Counted from the stretch's first letter, positions 42,044 through 51,245 are shown. The stretch is 64,000 bases of DNA from Aquabacter sp. L1I39 (GCF_017742835.1 NZ_CP072392.1:3408387-3472386); one strand, 5' to 3'. Translations and numbers: made by a program. The notes: generated by a model from the sequence alone, not told the origin.

Positions 42044-42784
42044 TCAGTCGACCTCGACGCCGCCGAGATAGACGCGGCGCAGGAGGGCGCTGTCCTGCAG
42101 TTCGGCGGCACTGCCCGCGCCACCGATGCGTCCTGTCTCAAGCAGATAGCCGAAGGAAGCGTGGCGCAGGGCCTTTTCCACCAATTGCTCCACCAGCAGC
42201 ACGGCAATGCCGGTGCGGCAAAGGGCGCTCGCCACATCAAGGATGCGGTCCACCACAAGGGGCGCGAGGCCGCCCGAGGGTTCGTCTAGGATCAGCAGTG
42301 CCGGCTTGGCCGCCATGCCCTGGCCCACGGCGAGGATCTGCTGCTGGCCGCCGGATAGCCGCGAGGCCTGCTGGTGGCGCCGCTCCGCCAGCTCCGGGAA
42401 GGTCTCGTAGATGGGTTCCAGCACCGCGCGGTCGGTGATCGCGCCGGAATAGGCGCCGATGAGGAGATTGTCCTCTACCGAGAGCGAGGTGAAGACGCGG
42501 TGCCCTTCCAGAACCTGCACCATCCCTGCCCGTACGATGTCACGCGCACTGGCGCGGGTGACGTTGACGCCCGCGAAGGTCACCGTGCCGGCGCGCTTGG
42601 GGATGAGCCCGGATATGGCGTGCAGGATGGTGCTCTTGCCAGCGCCGTTGCGGCCCAGCAGCACCACGAACTCCCCCCGCTGCACGGTGAAGGAGACCCC
42701 GTGCACCACCTCGGCCTTGCCATAGGCCACATGGAGGTTGTCCACCTCGAGAAGCGGCGTGCCGGGACGATTGGCGGCGAGCAT
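42044..42784 (-). CDS. livF: Branched-chain amino acid-type ABC transporter ATPase LivF
   Basis: A 246-residue ATPase: Walker A GRNGAGKST, signature LSGGQQQILAVGQGM, Walker B LLILDEPSGGLAPL, and the LivF-specific LVEQLVEKALRHASFGYLLETGRI. Starts two bases after livG ends. In this context the importer probably takes up an organic acid rather than an amino acid. Confidence 0.9.
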   Translation of the reverse strand: MLAANRPGTPLLEVDNLHVAYGKAEVVHGVSFTVQRGEFVVLLGRNGAGKSTILHAISGLIPKRAGTVTFAGVNVTRASARDIVRAGMVQVLEGHRVFTSLSVEDNLLIGAYSGAITDRAVLEPIYETFPELAERRHQQASRLSGGQQQILAVGQGMAAKPALLILDEPSGGLAPLVVDRILDVASALCRTGIAVLLVEQLVEKALRHASFGYLLETGRIGGAGSAAELQDSALLRRVYLGGVEVD

Positions 42785-42786
42785 GG

Positions 42787-43542
42787 TCAGGCTCCCAGAT
42801 AGACGCGGACCACGTCCGCATCGGTGCGGACTTCGTCGGGCGTGCCGTGCTTGATGATGCGGCCGCGATCGAGCGTGGTGACGCGGTCGCAAATGCGGAA
42901 CACGAAGTCGGTATGGTGTTCCACCAGCAGGATCCCCACGCCGCTGTCGCGCACCACGGCGAGGATGCGGCGCAGATGGTCGATCTCCGCCCCGGTCAGG
43001 CCGCCCGCCGGCTCGTCCAGGAGCAGGAAGCGCGGCCGCAAAACGAGCGCGCGGGCAATCTCCAGGAACCGCTGCTCGGCATGCTCCAGGAGGTTGGCGC
43101 GGCGCTCGATCACCCGCCCGAGCCCGACGCCATGCAGGAGTTCGGTGGCGCGGGCACGCATCTCCCGCTCCTCCCGGCCCGAGCGGGACAAGGCCAGGGC
43201 GGTGGCGATGAAGCCCGAGGTCACGTCCCGCCAGCCGCCCAGCATGGCATTGTCCAAGACGGTCAAGGAGCCGAGCAAACGCGGCTTCTGGAAGGTGCGG
43301 GCAATGCCAAGGCGCGGGCGCTTCTGCACCGGCTGCCCGCCGAGGCTTGCCCCATCCAGTACGATGTCGCCGGCATCGGGGCGATAGTAGCCGCACAGCA
43401 GGTTGAGCAGCGTGGTCTTGCCCGATCCATTGGGGCCGATAAGGCCATGGACCTCGCCGCCCTTCAGGTCCAGCGAGACATGGTCGAGCGCCACCACGCC
43501 GCCGAAATGCTTGCCCACATCGCGGGCGAGAAGTCCGGTCAT
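42787..43542 (-). CDS. livG: Branched-chain amino acid-type ABC transporter ATPase LivG
   Basis: A 251-residue ATPase: Walker A GPNGSGKTT, Walker B FLLLDEPAGGLTGAE, switch His in LVEHHTDFVF. The signature is divergent, reading LLEHAEQRFLEIARAL where LSYGxQ is typical, with the Gln kept. Overlaps livM by four bases. Functional pairing with LivF, whose signature is intact, is expected. Confidence 0.9.
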   Translation of the reverse strand: MTGLLARDVGKHFGGVVALDHVSLDLKGGEVHGLIGPNGSGKTTLLNLLCGYYRPDAGDIVLDGASLGGQPVQKRPRLGIARTFQKPRLLGSLTVLDNAMLGGWRDVTSGFIATALALSRSGREEREMRARATELLHGVGLGRVIERRANLLEHAEQRFLEIARALVLRPRFLLLDEPAGGLTGAEIDHLRRILAVVRDSGVGILLVEHHTDFVFRICDRVTTLDRGRIIKHGTPDEVRTDADVVRVYLGA

Positions 43543-44546
43543 GGCACACCTGCCTTCCCGTCGAGGGCGCGGGAGAGGCGGGGCAGGTCAGGCTCGATGG
43601 CGAAGCTCTCCTGCGCGTTGTGTCGGCCGAACGAGATGATGCGCTCCAGCAGGCGGCCAATGCCGTCCGGCACCAGCAGCACCACCAGAAGCAAGGTCAG
43701 GCCGTAGAAGAAGTGGCCGAGCTTGGCCAGCGGCGCGACCAGTTCCGGCAAGGCGGTGAGGATCACCACGCCCACGAAGGGACCGATGATGCTGCCGCGC
43801 CCGCCAATGATGATGCAGACGAAGAAGAAAAGGCCCATTTCGAAGACGAAGGTGTCTGGCGTGATGTAGCTCTGCAACGACGCGAAGAGGGCGCCTGCCA
43901 CCCCGGCGGTGACGCCGGAGAAGATGAAGACGGTGAGCTTCAGCCGGAAGATGCCGATGCCCAGCGAAGCCGCCGCCACCTCGCTGTCGCGCACCGCGAT
44001 GAGGGCACGCCCCCACATGCGGCTTGCCACGTTCCAGGTGAGCCAGCTGACAAGGATGCCGACGATGAGCACCAGCCAATATTGCCCCCAGGGCGTGTCG
44101 AAGGGCGCCGAGAAGAAGGGCACGGACAGGCCCGTGCCGCCGCCGGTGAGGTCGCCGTGCGCCAGCGTCATCTCGGCGACAATGAGCGCAAAGGCCATGG
44201 TGGCCATGGCGAAATAGAAGCCGGGCAGGCGGAGCGAGGGCAGGCCCAGGAGTGCGCCCGCAAAGCCGCCCAGGGCGCCGCAAGCCAGCATGGCCAGTTC
44301 CGGGTTCCAGCCCAGGGAGCCGGCGAGAATGGCGAAGGCATAGGCACCGACCGCCAACAGGCCCACATGGCCGATGGAGAGCTGGCCGGCATAGCCGACC
44401 ACCAAATTGAGGCCGGACACCAGCACCCAATAGGCGCCGATCAGCGCCGCCAGATGGAGCTGATAGAGGTCCGAGGTCCAAAAGGGCAGGGCCGCCAGCA
44501 CAGCGATGCCGCCCACAAGCGCGGGGAGGCGAAGGGAGGCATGCAT
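43539..44546 (-). CDS. livM: Branched-chain amino acid-type ABC permease LivM
   Basis: A 335-residue membrane protein with 8-10 helices. The family core is YWVLVSGLNLVVGYAGQLSIGHVGLLAVGAYAFAIL near residues 40-75 and the permease loop is RMWGRALIAVRDSEVAAASLGI. The start at 44546 shares a base with the livH stop. The C-terminal 30 residues after RLLERII are a hydrophilic tail. Confidence 0.9.
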   Translation of the reverse strand: MHASLRLPALVGGIAVLAALPFWTSDLYQLHLAALIGAYWVLVSGLNLVVGYAGQLSIGHVGLLAVGAYAFAILAGSLGWNPELAMLACGALGGFAGALLGLPSLRLPGFYFAMATMAFALIVAEMTLAHGDLTGGGTGLSVPFFSAPFDTPWGQYWLVLIVGILVSWLTWNVASRMWGRALIAVRDSEVAAASLGIGIFRLKLTVFIFSGVTAGVAGALFASLQSYITPDTFVFEMGLFFFVCIIIGGRGSIIGPFVGVVILTALPELVAPLAKLGHFFYGLTLLLVVLLVPDGIGRLLERIISFGRHNAQESFAIEPDLPRLSRALDGKAGVP

Positions 44547-45406
44547 CACACCGGCCTCACGCGCTTGGCGCCGAGGAGGCCCTCGGGACGCACGATCAGG
44601 ACCAGAAGCAGAAGGCCCACTGCGATGGTCTGCTGGTATTCGCCACCGAAGAAATAGGTCGCGAAGGCACCCAGCAGCCCCAGCGCAATGCCGCCGAACA
44701 AGGCCCCCAGATTGCTGCCAAGGCCCCCCACGGCAAGGGCGATGAAGCCGTTTAGCGTCAAGGTCAGGCCGAGGGCGAAATAGGCGAAGGTGAGCTGCCC
44801 GGCGGCAAAGCCCGCAAGGCCGCCAATGATGCCGGCCAGCGCATAGGAGAGGGCGCGCACCCGGTCCGTGGCGATCCCACGGGCGCGGGCAGCGAAGGCA
44901 TCCTCCGAGGTGGCGATGAAGAGCTTGCCCCACAGGGTGCGCCGGTAGAACAGCTCCAATGCCGCCACCAGGATCAGCACCAAAGCGATGGGGAGCCAAT
45001 ATTTCTGGTCGAGGACCCCGGCCGAGAAGTCCTGTGGGAAGAGGCGCGGGAAGGGGCGGGGCTCGGTGCCCCACCACAGGCCCACCGCCTGCTGCACCAT
45101 TGTGGCGAGCGCCAGGGTTGAGAGCAGCCACAAATGCTCGTCGGAGAGCGCGAGCACGCGCCGCACGGCGATGACCTCGGTGAGCAGCCCGAACACCGCG
45201 CCGAGGACGATGACGCCCAGCAGCGCGAGCCAGATCGGCCAGCCAAGGCCGGTGATGAACCAGGCGCCGAAGACGCCGCCCAGCATGCACAATTGCCCGG
45301 TGGAGACGCTCAGCACCTTGGAGGTGGAGAACATCACATTGTAGGCGAGGGCGACCGATGCGTAGAGCGCGCCGATCGCAAGCCCGGAGACGATCACGGC
45401 CAGCAT
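44546..45406 (-). CDS. livH: Branched-chain amino acid-type ABC permease LivH
   Basis: A 286-residue membrane protein starting MLAVIVSGLAIGALYASVALAYNVMFSTSKVLSVSTGQLCMLGG, with the EAA-type loop TLWGKLFIATSEDAFAARARGI and the end VLIVRPEGLLG. It pairs with LivM to form the channel. Follows livK by seven bases. Confidence 0.9.
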   Translation of the reverse strand: MLAVIVSGLAIGALYASVALAYNVMFSTSKVLSVSTGQLCMLGGVFGAWFITGLGWPIWLALLGVIVLGAVFGLLTEVIAVRRVLALSDEHLWLLSTLALATMVQQAVGLWWGTEPRPFPRLFPQDFSAGVLDQKYWLPIALVLILVAALELFYRRTLWGKLFIATSEDAFAARARGIATDRVRALSYALAGIIGGLAGFAAGQLTFAYFALGLTLTLNGFIALAVGGLGSNLGALFGGIALGLLGAFATYFFGGEYQQTIAVGLLLLVLIVRPEGLLGAKRVRPV

Positions 45407-45413
45407 GGTCTGA

Positions 45414-46589
45414 TCACTTCATCGGGGCGGCGTCGTAGCAGCCGTCCTTGAAGCTGTCGGCCACATTGGCGACGATGTTGCTGTCGGGGAACCCGTTATG
45501 GTTCTCCGGCGACCAGGAGTAGGTGGCGTAGACGCCGGGCAGGTTCTTGGTGCCTTCGAGGGCTGTCTTGATCTTTGCGGGCTCGAGCGAATTGGCCGTC
45601 TTGGCGGCATGCTCGATGATCTTGACCGTGTCGTAGCCGAGCGCCACCCACCAGAAGGTAAAGTCGATCTTGCCGCCGAACTCGGGCTTGATCTTGTCGA
45701 TCAGGGCCTGGGTGCGCGGCGGCAGCTTGCCGTCCACGAAGGTGGTGCTGGTATAGCCGGCCGCAAACGCATTCTTCCAGTATGCCGGCTTGTTCAGCAG
45801 GCCCTTGATGGGCAGCGCCATGATGGCGGGATGACCAACAACGGGCACGTCCCAGCCCATGTCGCCGCGGGTGTTGAGGATGCGCGCCATCAGGCCGGTG
45901 GCGGCGGTCCAGGGCATCACTACGTCAGCCCCTGCCGCTTTGGCCTTGGTCATTTCGTCGGTGAGGTCGGTCTTATTGGGATCGACGAGGACGGAATAAA
46001 CCGGCTTGATGCCCTGTTTCTCCAGGAGGGCAGCGGCGGTTTTGGCGCTCGACGTGCCGTAGCCGGACGTGTCGCCAATGACGGCGACCTTCTTCTTCCT
46101 CAACACGTCGATGGCGTACATATTGCCGCCCTCGATCCATTGTGTATTCGTGTTGATCGCGCGGAAGGCCAGCGGATACTTCTTCGGGTCGATCAACTCG
46201 TCGATGGAACCAATGACGATGTTAGGAATGCCCGCGCGCGCCACGATGGGAATGGTGGCGAGCGACTCGCCCGAATTGACGGGGCCGATAACGAACTGAA
46301 CCTTGTCGCTGAACACCAGCTGCTGGGCGAGGTTGACCGCTTTGGTCGGGTCGCCCGCCGTGTCGCGGGTCAGAAGCTCGATCTTCTTGCCCAGGATGCC
46401 GCCGGACTTGTTGATCTCCTCGACGGCAAATTGCACGCCCTGGTTTTCCGCGATGGCGGCGGACGAAAGCGGACCGGTCAGCGAAGACAGCCAGCCGATC
46501 TTGATTGTTTCCTGAGCCTGAGCAGAAAAAGGCAAAGCAAAGATCATCGCGCCGATGAAAAAGGCGCGTGAGCGTGAAAGCACGCACAT
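45414..46589 (-). CDS. livK: Branched-chain amino acid-type ABC binding protein LivK
   Basis: A 391-residue periplasmic binding protein with signal peptide (LSRSRAFFIGAMIFALPFSAQAQ) and the type I fold opening ETIKIGWLSSLTGPLSSAAIAENQGVQFAVEEINKSGGI. ATG 46589 has GGAGGA nine bases upstream on the minus strand. It is the first gene of the ten-gene operon. The ligand is unknown; the downstream acyl-CoA synthetase argues for a carboxylate. Confidence 0.9.
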   Translation of the reverse strand: MCVLSRSRAFFIGAMIFALPFSAQAQETIKIGWLSSLTGPLSSAAIAENQGVQFAVEEINKSGGILGKKIELLTRDTAGDPTKAVNLAQQLVFSDKVQFVIGPVNSGESLATIPIVARAGIPNIVIGSIDELIDPKKYPLAFRAINTNTQWIEGGNMYAIDVLRKKKVAVIGDTSGYGTSSAKTAAALLEKQGIKPVYSVLVDPNKTDLTDEMTKAKAAGADVVMPWTAATGLMARILNTRGDMGWDVPVVGHPAIMALPIKGLLNKPAYWKNAFAAGYTSTTFVDGKLPPRTQALIDKIKPEFGGKIDFTFWWVALGYDTVKIIEHAAKTANSLEPAKIKTALEGTKNLPGVYATYSWSPENHNGFPDSNIVANVADSFKDGCYDAAPMK

Positions 46590-46776
46590 TGGATGTTCCT
46601 CCCGACCGAGTCCTTTGTGGATCTTCTGTCCACTCGACGTTACGGCGCACCCGATTTCTGTCAAACGAAAATTCGGCATGCAGGAACAAAATTCGCGTGT
46701 TAGTGTGGAAAATCGCCAAATAGAGCGATTTTTGTTCCGTATAGCAGAACACAATAATGCAAACGCGAAGGGGTTT

Positions 46777-46793
46777 GTTTCGTTCAACGAAAC
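46777..46793. promoter_or_regulatory. Perfect 17-bp palindrome, candidate IclR operator
   Basis: GTTTCGTT-C-AACGAAAC at 46777-46793 in the AT-rich 298-base gap (46590-46887) between livK and the SMP-30 gene. A degraded relative, TTTCTGTCAAACGAAA, lies at 46655-46670 nearer livK. Two related dyads in a divergent control region fit the IclR regulator encoded in the operon. Confidence 0.5.
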
Positions 46794-46887
46794 TCTTCGC
46801 ATCTGCAAGATGCTTCCCAGTCGGCGCAGGGATGCTTCTCGGGTAGCGGGAACATCTTGGCCGGCAAAGAGGCGTGGGAGGAGGCGT

Positions 46888-47820
46888 ATGCGCGTGGAAA
46901 TCAAGGATGTGGCGACGGGATTGCGCTTTCCGGAGGGTCCGGTGGCCCTTCCGGACGGTTCTGTACTGGTGGTGCAGATCGCGGCGGGGACGCTGGATCG
47001 TGTGCATCCGGACGGCAGCATCGAGACGGTGGCGCGGCTTGGCGGCGGGCCGAATGGCGCGGCCATCGGGCCGGATGGGCATTGCTATGTCTGCAACAAT
47101 GGCGGCTTTCGCTGGACCCCGGAGGGGGACGAAACCGGGCTTCGCCCCATCGGCCAGGCGCAGGACTATTCCGGCGGTCGTATCGAGCGGGTGGACCTCG
47201 CCACGGGCGAAGTTGCGTGCCTCTATCGCGAGACCGAGAAGGGACCGCTGAAGGGGCCGAACGACATCGTGTTCGACGGCCAGGGCGGCTTCTATTTCAC
47301 CGATCTCGGCAAGACGCGCGACCGCGAGCACGACCGGGGCGCGGTGTATTATGCGCGGGCGGACGGGAGCCATATCCACGAACTGGCCTTCCCCCTCTTC
47401 ACGCCCAACGGCATCGGTCTGTCCCCGGACGGAACCGTGCTCTATGTGGCCGAGACGGAGACGGCGCGGCTGTGGGCCTTCGACCTGGATGGGCCAGGCA
47501 TCATCCGCCGCGCGCCCTGGCCTTCTCCCCATGGCGGGCGTCTGGTGATCGGGCTCGGCGGCTACCAGCGCTTCGATTCCCTCGCCGTGGAGGCGAATGG
47601 CAATATCTGCGTCGCCACCCTGGTGACCGGTGCGATCTCGGTGATTTCGCCAGAGGGGCAATTGGTACGCTCAGTGCCGTTTCCCGAGCGCTGGGTCACA
47701 AATATCTGCTTTGGCGGGGCGGATCTGCACACCGCCTATGTGACCTTGTCCAGCACGGGCCGCCTCGTCAGCCTGCCCTGGCCGGAGCCAGGTCTGCCCC
47801 TCGCTCATCTCAACGTCTGA
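46888..47820 (+). CDS. SMP-30/gluconolactonase-like lactonase
   Basis: A 310-residue six-bladed beta-propeller. Blades show DVATGLRFPEGPVALPDGSVLVV (metal-ligand Glu in FPEGP), GRIERVDLATGEV, GPNDIVFDGQGGFYFTDLG (Asn and Asp ligands) and TPNGIGLSPDGTVLYVAET. Such enzymes hydrolyse sugar or organic acid lactones with Ca2+ or Zn2+. ATG 46888 follows a strong GGGAGGAGG site. Divergent from the liv operon and followed 38 bases later by a reductase gene. Confidence 0.88.
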   Translation: MRVEIKDVATGLRFPEGPVALPDGSVLVVQIAAGTLDRVHPDGSIETVARLGGGPNGAAIGPDGHCYVCNNGGFRWTPEGDETGLRPIGQAQDYSGGRIERVDLATGEVACLYRETEKGPLKGPNDIVFDGQGGFYFTDLGKTRDREHDRGAVYYARADGSHIHELAFPLFTPNGIGLSPDGTVLYVAETETARLWAFDLDGPGIIRRAPWPSPHGGRLVIGLGGYQRFDSLAVEANGNICVATLVTGAISVISPEGQLVRSVPFPERWVTNICFGGADLHTAYVTLSSTGRLVSLPWPEPGLPLAHLNV

Positions 47821-47858
47821 ACCGACGCCCTGGCAAGAACATCATCATTGGAGGAGAC

Positions 47859-48908
47859 ATGAAGCACGCTCTCGTGGTCGGCGGCCTTGGCGTGGCTGGC
47901 GCCGGCATTGTCCGTGCCTTGTCGGAACAACCGGACTGGAAGATCACCATCGCCTCGCGCCGGCAGCTGGATGGCGGCACCGTGCCTTGCGTGTCCGTCG
48001 ACCTCCTGGATAAGGCGGATGCGGAGGAAAAGCTCGCCGGGCTGAGCGATGTCAGCCACATCTTCTACACCGCCTACCAGGAGCGCCCCACCTTTGCCGA
48101 GGAAGTGGCGCCCAACCTCGCCATGCTGGTGAATGTGGTGGAAGCGGTGGAGGGCGCATCGCCGGTGCTGGAGCATGTGAGCCTGATGCAGGGCACCAAG
48201 GCCTATGGCACGCATCTGGGCCCTTACCCGACCCCCGCGCGGGAGAGCGACCCGCGCCACATGCCGCCCAATTTCTATTACGATCAGGAGGATTACCTGC
48301 GCGCCCGCGCGCCGAAGGCCCGCTGGTCCTGGTCGGCGCTGCGCCCGCGCACCATCTATGGGCATGCGGTCAACAGCCCCATGAACATGACCTCGGTTAT
48401 TGGCATCTATGCGGCCATGTCCAAGGAGTTCGGCCTGCCGCTGCGATTTCCGGGCACCGAGGCGTGCTATCGCACCATCCAGCAGACGGTGGACACCGAC
48501 CTCCTGGGGAAGGCGGCGGTGTGGGCGGCGACCACGCCAAAATGCGCCGGCGAGGTGTTCAACGTCACCAATGGCGGGCTCTTTCGCTGGGAGCAGATGT
48601 GGCCGCGCATCGCACGGATGTTCGACATGCCCTGCGGGCCGGTGATGACCATCCGTCTCGCCGCCGTGATGGCGGACAAGGAGCCGCTCTGGAACCGCAT
48701 GGTGGAAAAATACGGCCTCGTGCCCCGCAGCTATCATCAGGCGGTGGCGTGGGCCTTCGGCGATTTCCAGTGGCACATGGACTATGACAGTCTCGTGGAG
48801 ACCACCAAGATCCGCCGCTTTGGCTTCCATGAGATTGTCGATGACGAGGAGATGTTTGCCCGCCAGATCCGCGAAATGAAGGAGATGCGGCTCATCCCCG
48901 TCGATTGA
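47859..48908 (+). CDS. PRISE-like SDR family reductase
   Basis: A 349-residue extended short-chain reductase. NADP-binding is KHALVVGGLGVAGAGIV with SRRQ as a second contact. NFYYDQEDYL near 138-147 is the PRISE signature with the catalytic Tyr, and the substrate part has YGHAVNSPMNMTSVIGIYAAMSKEFGLPLRFPG. PRISE enzymes (progesterone 5-beta-reductase/iridoid synthase type) reduce enones. GGAGG lies six bases before ATG 47859. Substrate unknown. Confidence 0.85.
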   Translation: MKHALVVGGLGVAGAGIVRALSEQPDWKITIASRRQLDGGTVPCVSVDLLDKADAEEKLAGLSDVSHIFYTAYQERPTFAEEVAPNLAMLVNVVEAVEGASPVLEHVSLMQGTKAYGTHLGPYPTPARESDPRHMPPNFYYDQEDYLRARAPKARWSWSALRPRTIYGHAVNSPMNMTSVIGIYAAMSKEFGLPLRFPGTEACYRTIQQTVDTDLLGKAAVWAATTPKCAGEVFNVTNGGLFRWEQMWPRIARMFDMPCGPVMTIRLAAVMADKEPLWNRMVEKYGLVPRSYHQAVAWAFGDFQWHMDYDSLVETTKIRRFGFHEIVDDEEMFARQIREMKEMRLIPVD

Positions 48909-48912
48909 CTGT

Positions 48913-48950
48913 GCTGGGGCGCGGGAGGACCCGCGCCTCAGCTTGCTTTT
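48913..48950 (+). terminator. Intrinsic terminator after the reductase gene
   Basis: Thirteen-base stem (48913-48925 with 48930-48942, one G-T pair) and AGGA loop, followed by TTGCTTTT at 48943-48950. It lies in the 29-base gap between convergent genes and runs into the 3' end of the regulator gene on the other strand. Confidence 0.7.
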
Positions 48951-50830
48951 CCCTCCAGGGCCGCGAGCCGCATATAGAGGGTGGAGCGTGCAATGCCGAG
49001 CCGCCGGGCGGCGCGGGAGAGATTGCCCCCGCAGGCGTCCACCGCCGAGCGTATGGCGGCTTCCTCCACTGCCTTCAGATCGCCGACGCCAATCGTGCGG
49101 GCGGGTTCCTCGCGCACTTCGGGCGGCAGGTCCACCATGTCCACCTCGCCCTCGCCGCGCTTCATGGCCACCAGCATGTCCACCATGTTGCGCAACTCGC
49201 GCACATTGCCCGGCCAGCCATAGGCCGCGAGGGCCTCGCGCGCGGCTTGGGTGAAGCGGGGCGGGGGGAGTTTGGCGCGGGCGGCCGCGAGCGCGCCGAA
49301 ATGGTCGAGCAGAAGCAGAACGTCGCCCTCCCGTTCCCGGAGCGGGGGAATGCGTAGACGCAGCGCCGCGATGCGATAGAACAAGTCCTTGCGGAACCTC
49401 CCCGCTGCCACCTCCCCGCTGAGGTCGCGATTGGTCATGGAGACGAGGCGCAAATCCACGCGGCGCCCCGCATGGCCGCCCACTCGATAGACCACGCCAT
49501 CCTCCAGGACCCGCAGCAGGTAGGATTGCAGTTCCAGCGGCATCTCGCCGATCTCATCGAGGCACAACAGGCCGCCATTGGCAGCTTCCACCTTGCCTTG
49601 CTTGCCGGCGGCGTCGGCGCCGGTGAAGGCGCCCTTTTCGTAGCCGAACAATTCGCTGGCGATGAGTTCGCGTGGCAGGCCCCCGCAATTGAGTGGAACG
49701 AACGGACCGGCCGGTAGCCGCACGCCGTGAATGGCGCGGGCGAATACCTCCTTACCCACACCGGTCTCGCCCTCCAGCAGGATGGGCAGGCCGCTTTCCG
49801 CCATGCGTCGCGCCTTTTCCCGCGCCTCGCGCATCACCGGGCTGTCGCCGATGATGGCATCGAAGGAGACGGTTTCCGACTCCCGGGGCGTCTCGGTGGC
49901 GGTGGTGCGCATCCGGCGAGGCGCGTGCAGCACCAGCACGCCGCCGATCTCCTCGCCATCTTCCTGCACAATCTCCACGCTTGCACCGGGCAGCAAAGCG
50001 GCCACACGCGTCGCCCAATCCTGCGGATGAGTGTCACGCAGGGCAACGAGACGACCGTCCTGCATGAAGCGGTCGGAGCGGCGGGCGACCTCCTTCAGCG
50101 CGCGGTCGGTGGAATAGATGAGCGTGCCCGAGCGGCCGAAGGCAATGATCTCCTCTGACAGCCAGAGCGATCGCTTGGAGAGGAAATGGCGCAGCACCTG
50201 CTCGTGCTCCATTTCCAGCCGGCGGCCCAACACCGCCTCGATTTGGTGCGCCAGTGCGACAGCGTGTGCAAGGTTCTGCGGATTAAACGTGTCGGTGGAT
50301 CCTGAAATGTCCACCGCCCCAATCACCGTTGCCTCGAGCGGATGGCGGACCGGCGCGGCGGCGCAGGTCCAGCGTTGCACGGGCGCGCAGAAATGCTCGG
50401 TGGCGTGGATCTGCACCGGGCGGCCACAGGCCAGCGCCGTGCCGATGGCATTGGTGCCGATTTCAGCCTCGCACCACAGGCCGCCCCGCTGGAGCTTGAC
50501 CTCCTGGCCAGTGTCCACGGCGCGGGCGTCTCCTTCCGTTTCCAGAATGGTGCCGGCGGGGTCGGCGAGGATCAGCATGGAGTGGGCATCGGCCAGCAGG
50601 TTGCGGGCCTCCTCCATGGCGGGACGCGCGGCCGCCAGGAGACGGGTATTCTGCCGGCGGCGCCGGAAGAGTTCAGCCTCAGTGAGAAGAGGGGCCGCGG
50701 AGCGGTCGGCGGCAATGGCGTGCTCCCGCGAGCGCTGCCAGGAGGCGAGCACGGCGGGGCGCACGACGGGGGATGTAATCCCGTCCCGATGGAAAGCCTC
50801 CCAAGCACGGGCGATCTCGCGATAAGGCAC
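48938..50830 (-). CDS. acxR: Sigma54-dependent AcoR/AcxR-type activator of acetone carboxylase
   Basis: About 630 residues in the AcoR layout: an N-terminal GAF-type sensor (GLWCEAEIGTNAIGTAL, EHFCAPVQRWTCAAAPVRHP), a AAA+ domain with GETGVGKE, the sigma54-contacting GAFTGA in GYEKGAFTGADAAG and Walker B LLCLDEIGEM, then a Fis-type helix-turn-helix (GGNLSRAARRLGIARSTLYMRL). The frame is open to GTG 50938, but that start has no ribosome binding site and the extra residues are Arg/Pro-rich. GTG 50830 has GGAGG nine bases upstream. It is divergent from acxA with a -24/-12 promoter between them, and probably senses acetone or a related alcohol. Confidence 0.88.
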   Translation of the reverse strand: MPYREIARAWEAFHRDGITSPVVRPAVLASWQRSREHAIAADRSAAPLLTEAELFRRRRQNTRLLAAARPAMEEARNLLADAHSMLILADPAGTILETEGDARAVDTGQEVKLQRGGLWCEAEIGTNAIGTALACGRPVQIHATEHFCAPVQRWTCAAAPVRHPLEATVIGAVDISGSTDTFNPQNLAHAVALAHQIEAVLGRRLEMEHEQVLRHFLSKRSLWLSEEIIAFGRSGTLIYSTDRALKEVARRSDRFMQDGRLVALRDTHPQDWATRVAALLPGASVEIVQEDGEEIGGVLVLHAPRRMRTTATETPRESETVSFDAIIGDSPVMREAREKARRMAESGLPILLEGETGVGKEVFARAIHGVRLPAGPFVPLNCGGLPRELIASELFGYEKGAFTGADAAGKQGKVEAANGGLLCLDEIGEMPLELQSYLLRVLEDGVVYRVGGHAGRRVDLRLVSMTNRDLSGEVAAGRFRKDLFYRIAALRLRIPPLREREGDVLLLLDHFGALAAARAKLPPPRFTQAAREALAAYGWPGNVRELRNMVDMLVAMKRGEGEVDMVDLPPEVREEPARTIGVGDLKAVEEAAIRSAVDACGGNLSRAARRLGIARSTLYMRLAALEGKAS

Positions 50831-51066
50831 CTGCACTGCCCTCCGGGCCGGGCGGCGCGGCGTTCCCGCTGGCGCCGCCTTAGCCGTTGGCCTCGCGTTC
50901 GGCCTGCGGGGCCTCCGGCGATGGCGATTCACTCCCACTGTGCCGCTTTCGGTGTGGCGAAGTCATCCCGCCAGTGCGGCTTGATGAATGAGGATAGACG
51001 CTTGGGCATGGTTATCGCAAGGCCTCCTTGCCCGGAGCACCAGTTCTCGCTCGGGCCGTTCGAGGC

Positions 51067-51085
51067 TCGGACAACAAGTGTCCGA
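51067..51085. promoter_or_regulatory. Candidate upstream activator site for AcxR
   Basis: Perfect dyad TCGGACA-ACAAG-TGTCCGA. A further CGGACA at 51090-51095 repeats one arm. It ends 86 bases before the -24 element, normal for an enhancer site. A second dyad, TGCATT-GCGGA-AATGCA, lies at 51120-51136. The rest of the 415-base gap (50831-51245) shows no other gene. Confidence 0.6.
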
Positions 51086-51171
51086 AAACCGGACAATCGA
51101 GAAATGCAAAAATACATGCTGCATTGCGGAAATGCATTGAATCAACGTGATGTTGCACGCTTCGTCCTGTT

Positions 51172-51187
51172 TGGCACGGGACCTGCT
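51172..51187 (+). promoter_or_regulatory. Sigma54 (-24/-12) promoter of the acetone carboxylase operon
   Basis: TGGCACGGGACCTGCT matches TGGCACG-N4-TTGCW with one change. The GG and GC dinucleotides are in correct register. The start of transcription would be near 51198, giving a leader of about 48 bases to GTG 51246. Confidence 0.8.
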
Positions 51188-51245
51188 CTTTGAAAGTCGA
51201 GCCGGCGCAGACAAGCACGACCGGCAGAACAGGGAGGACCCGAGC

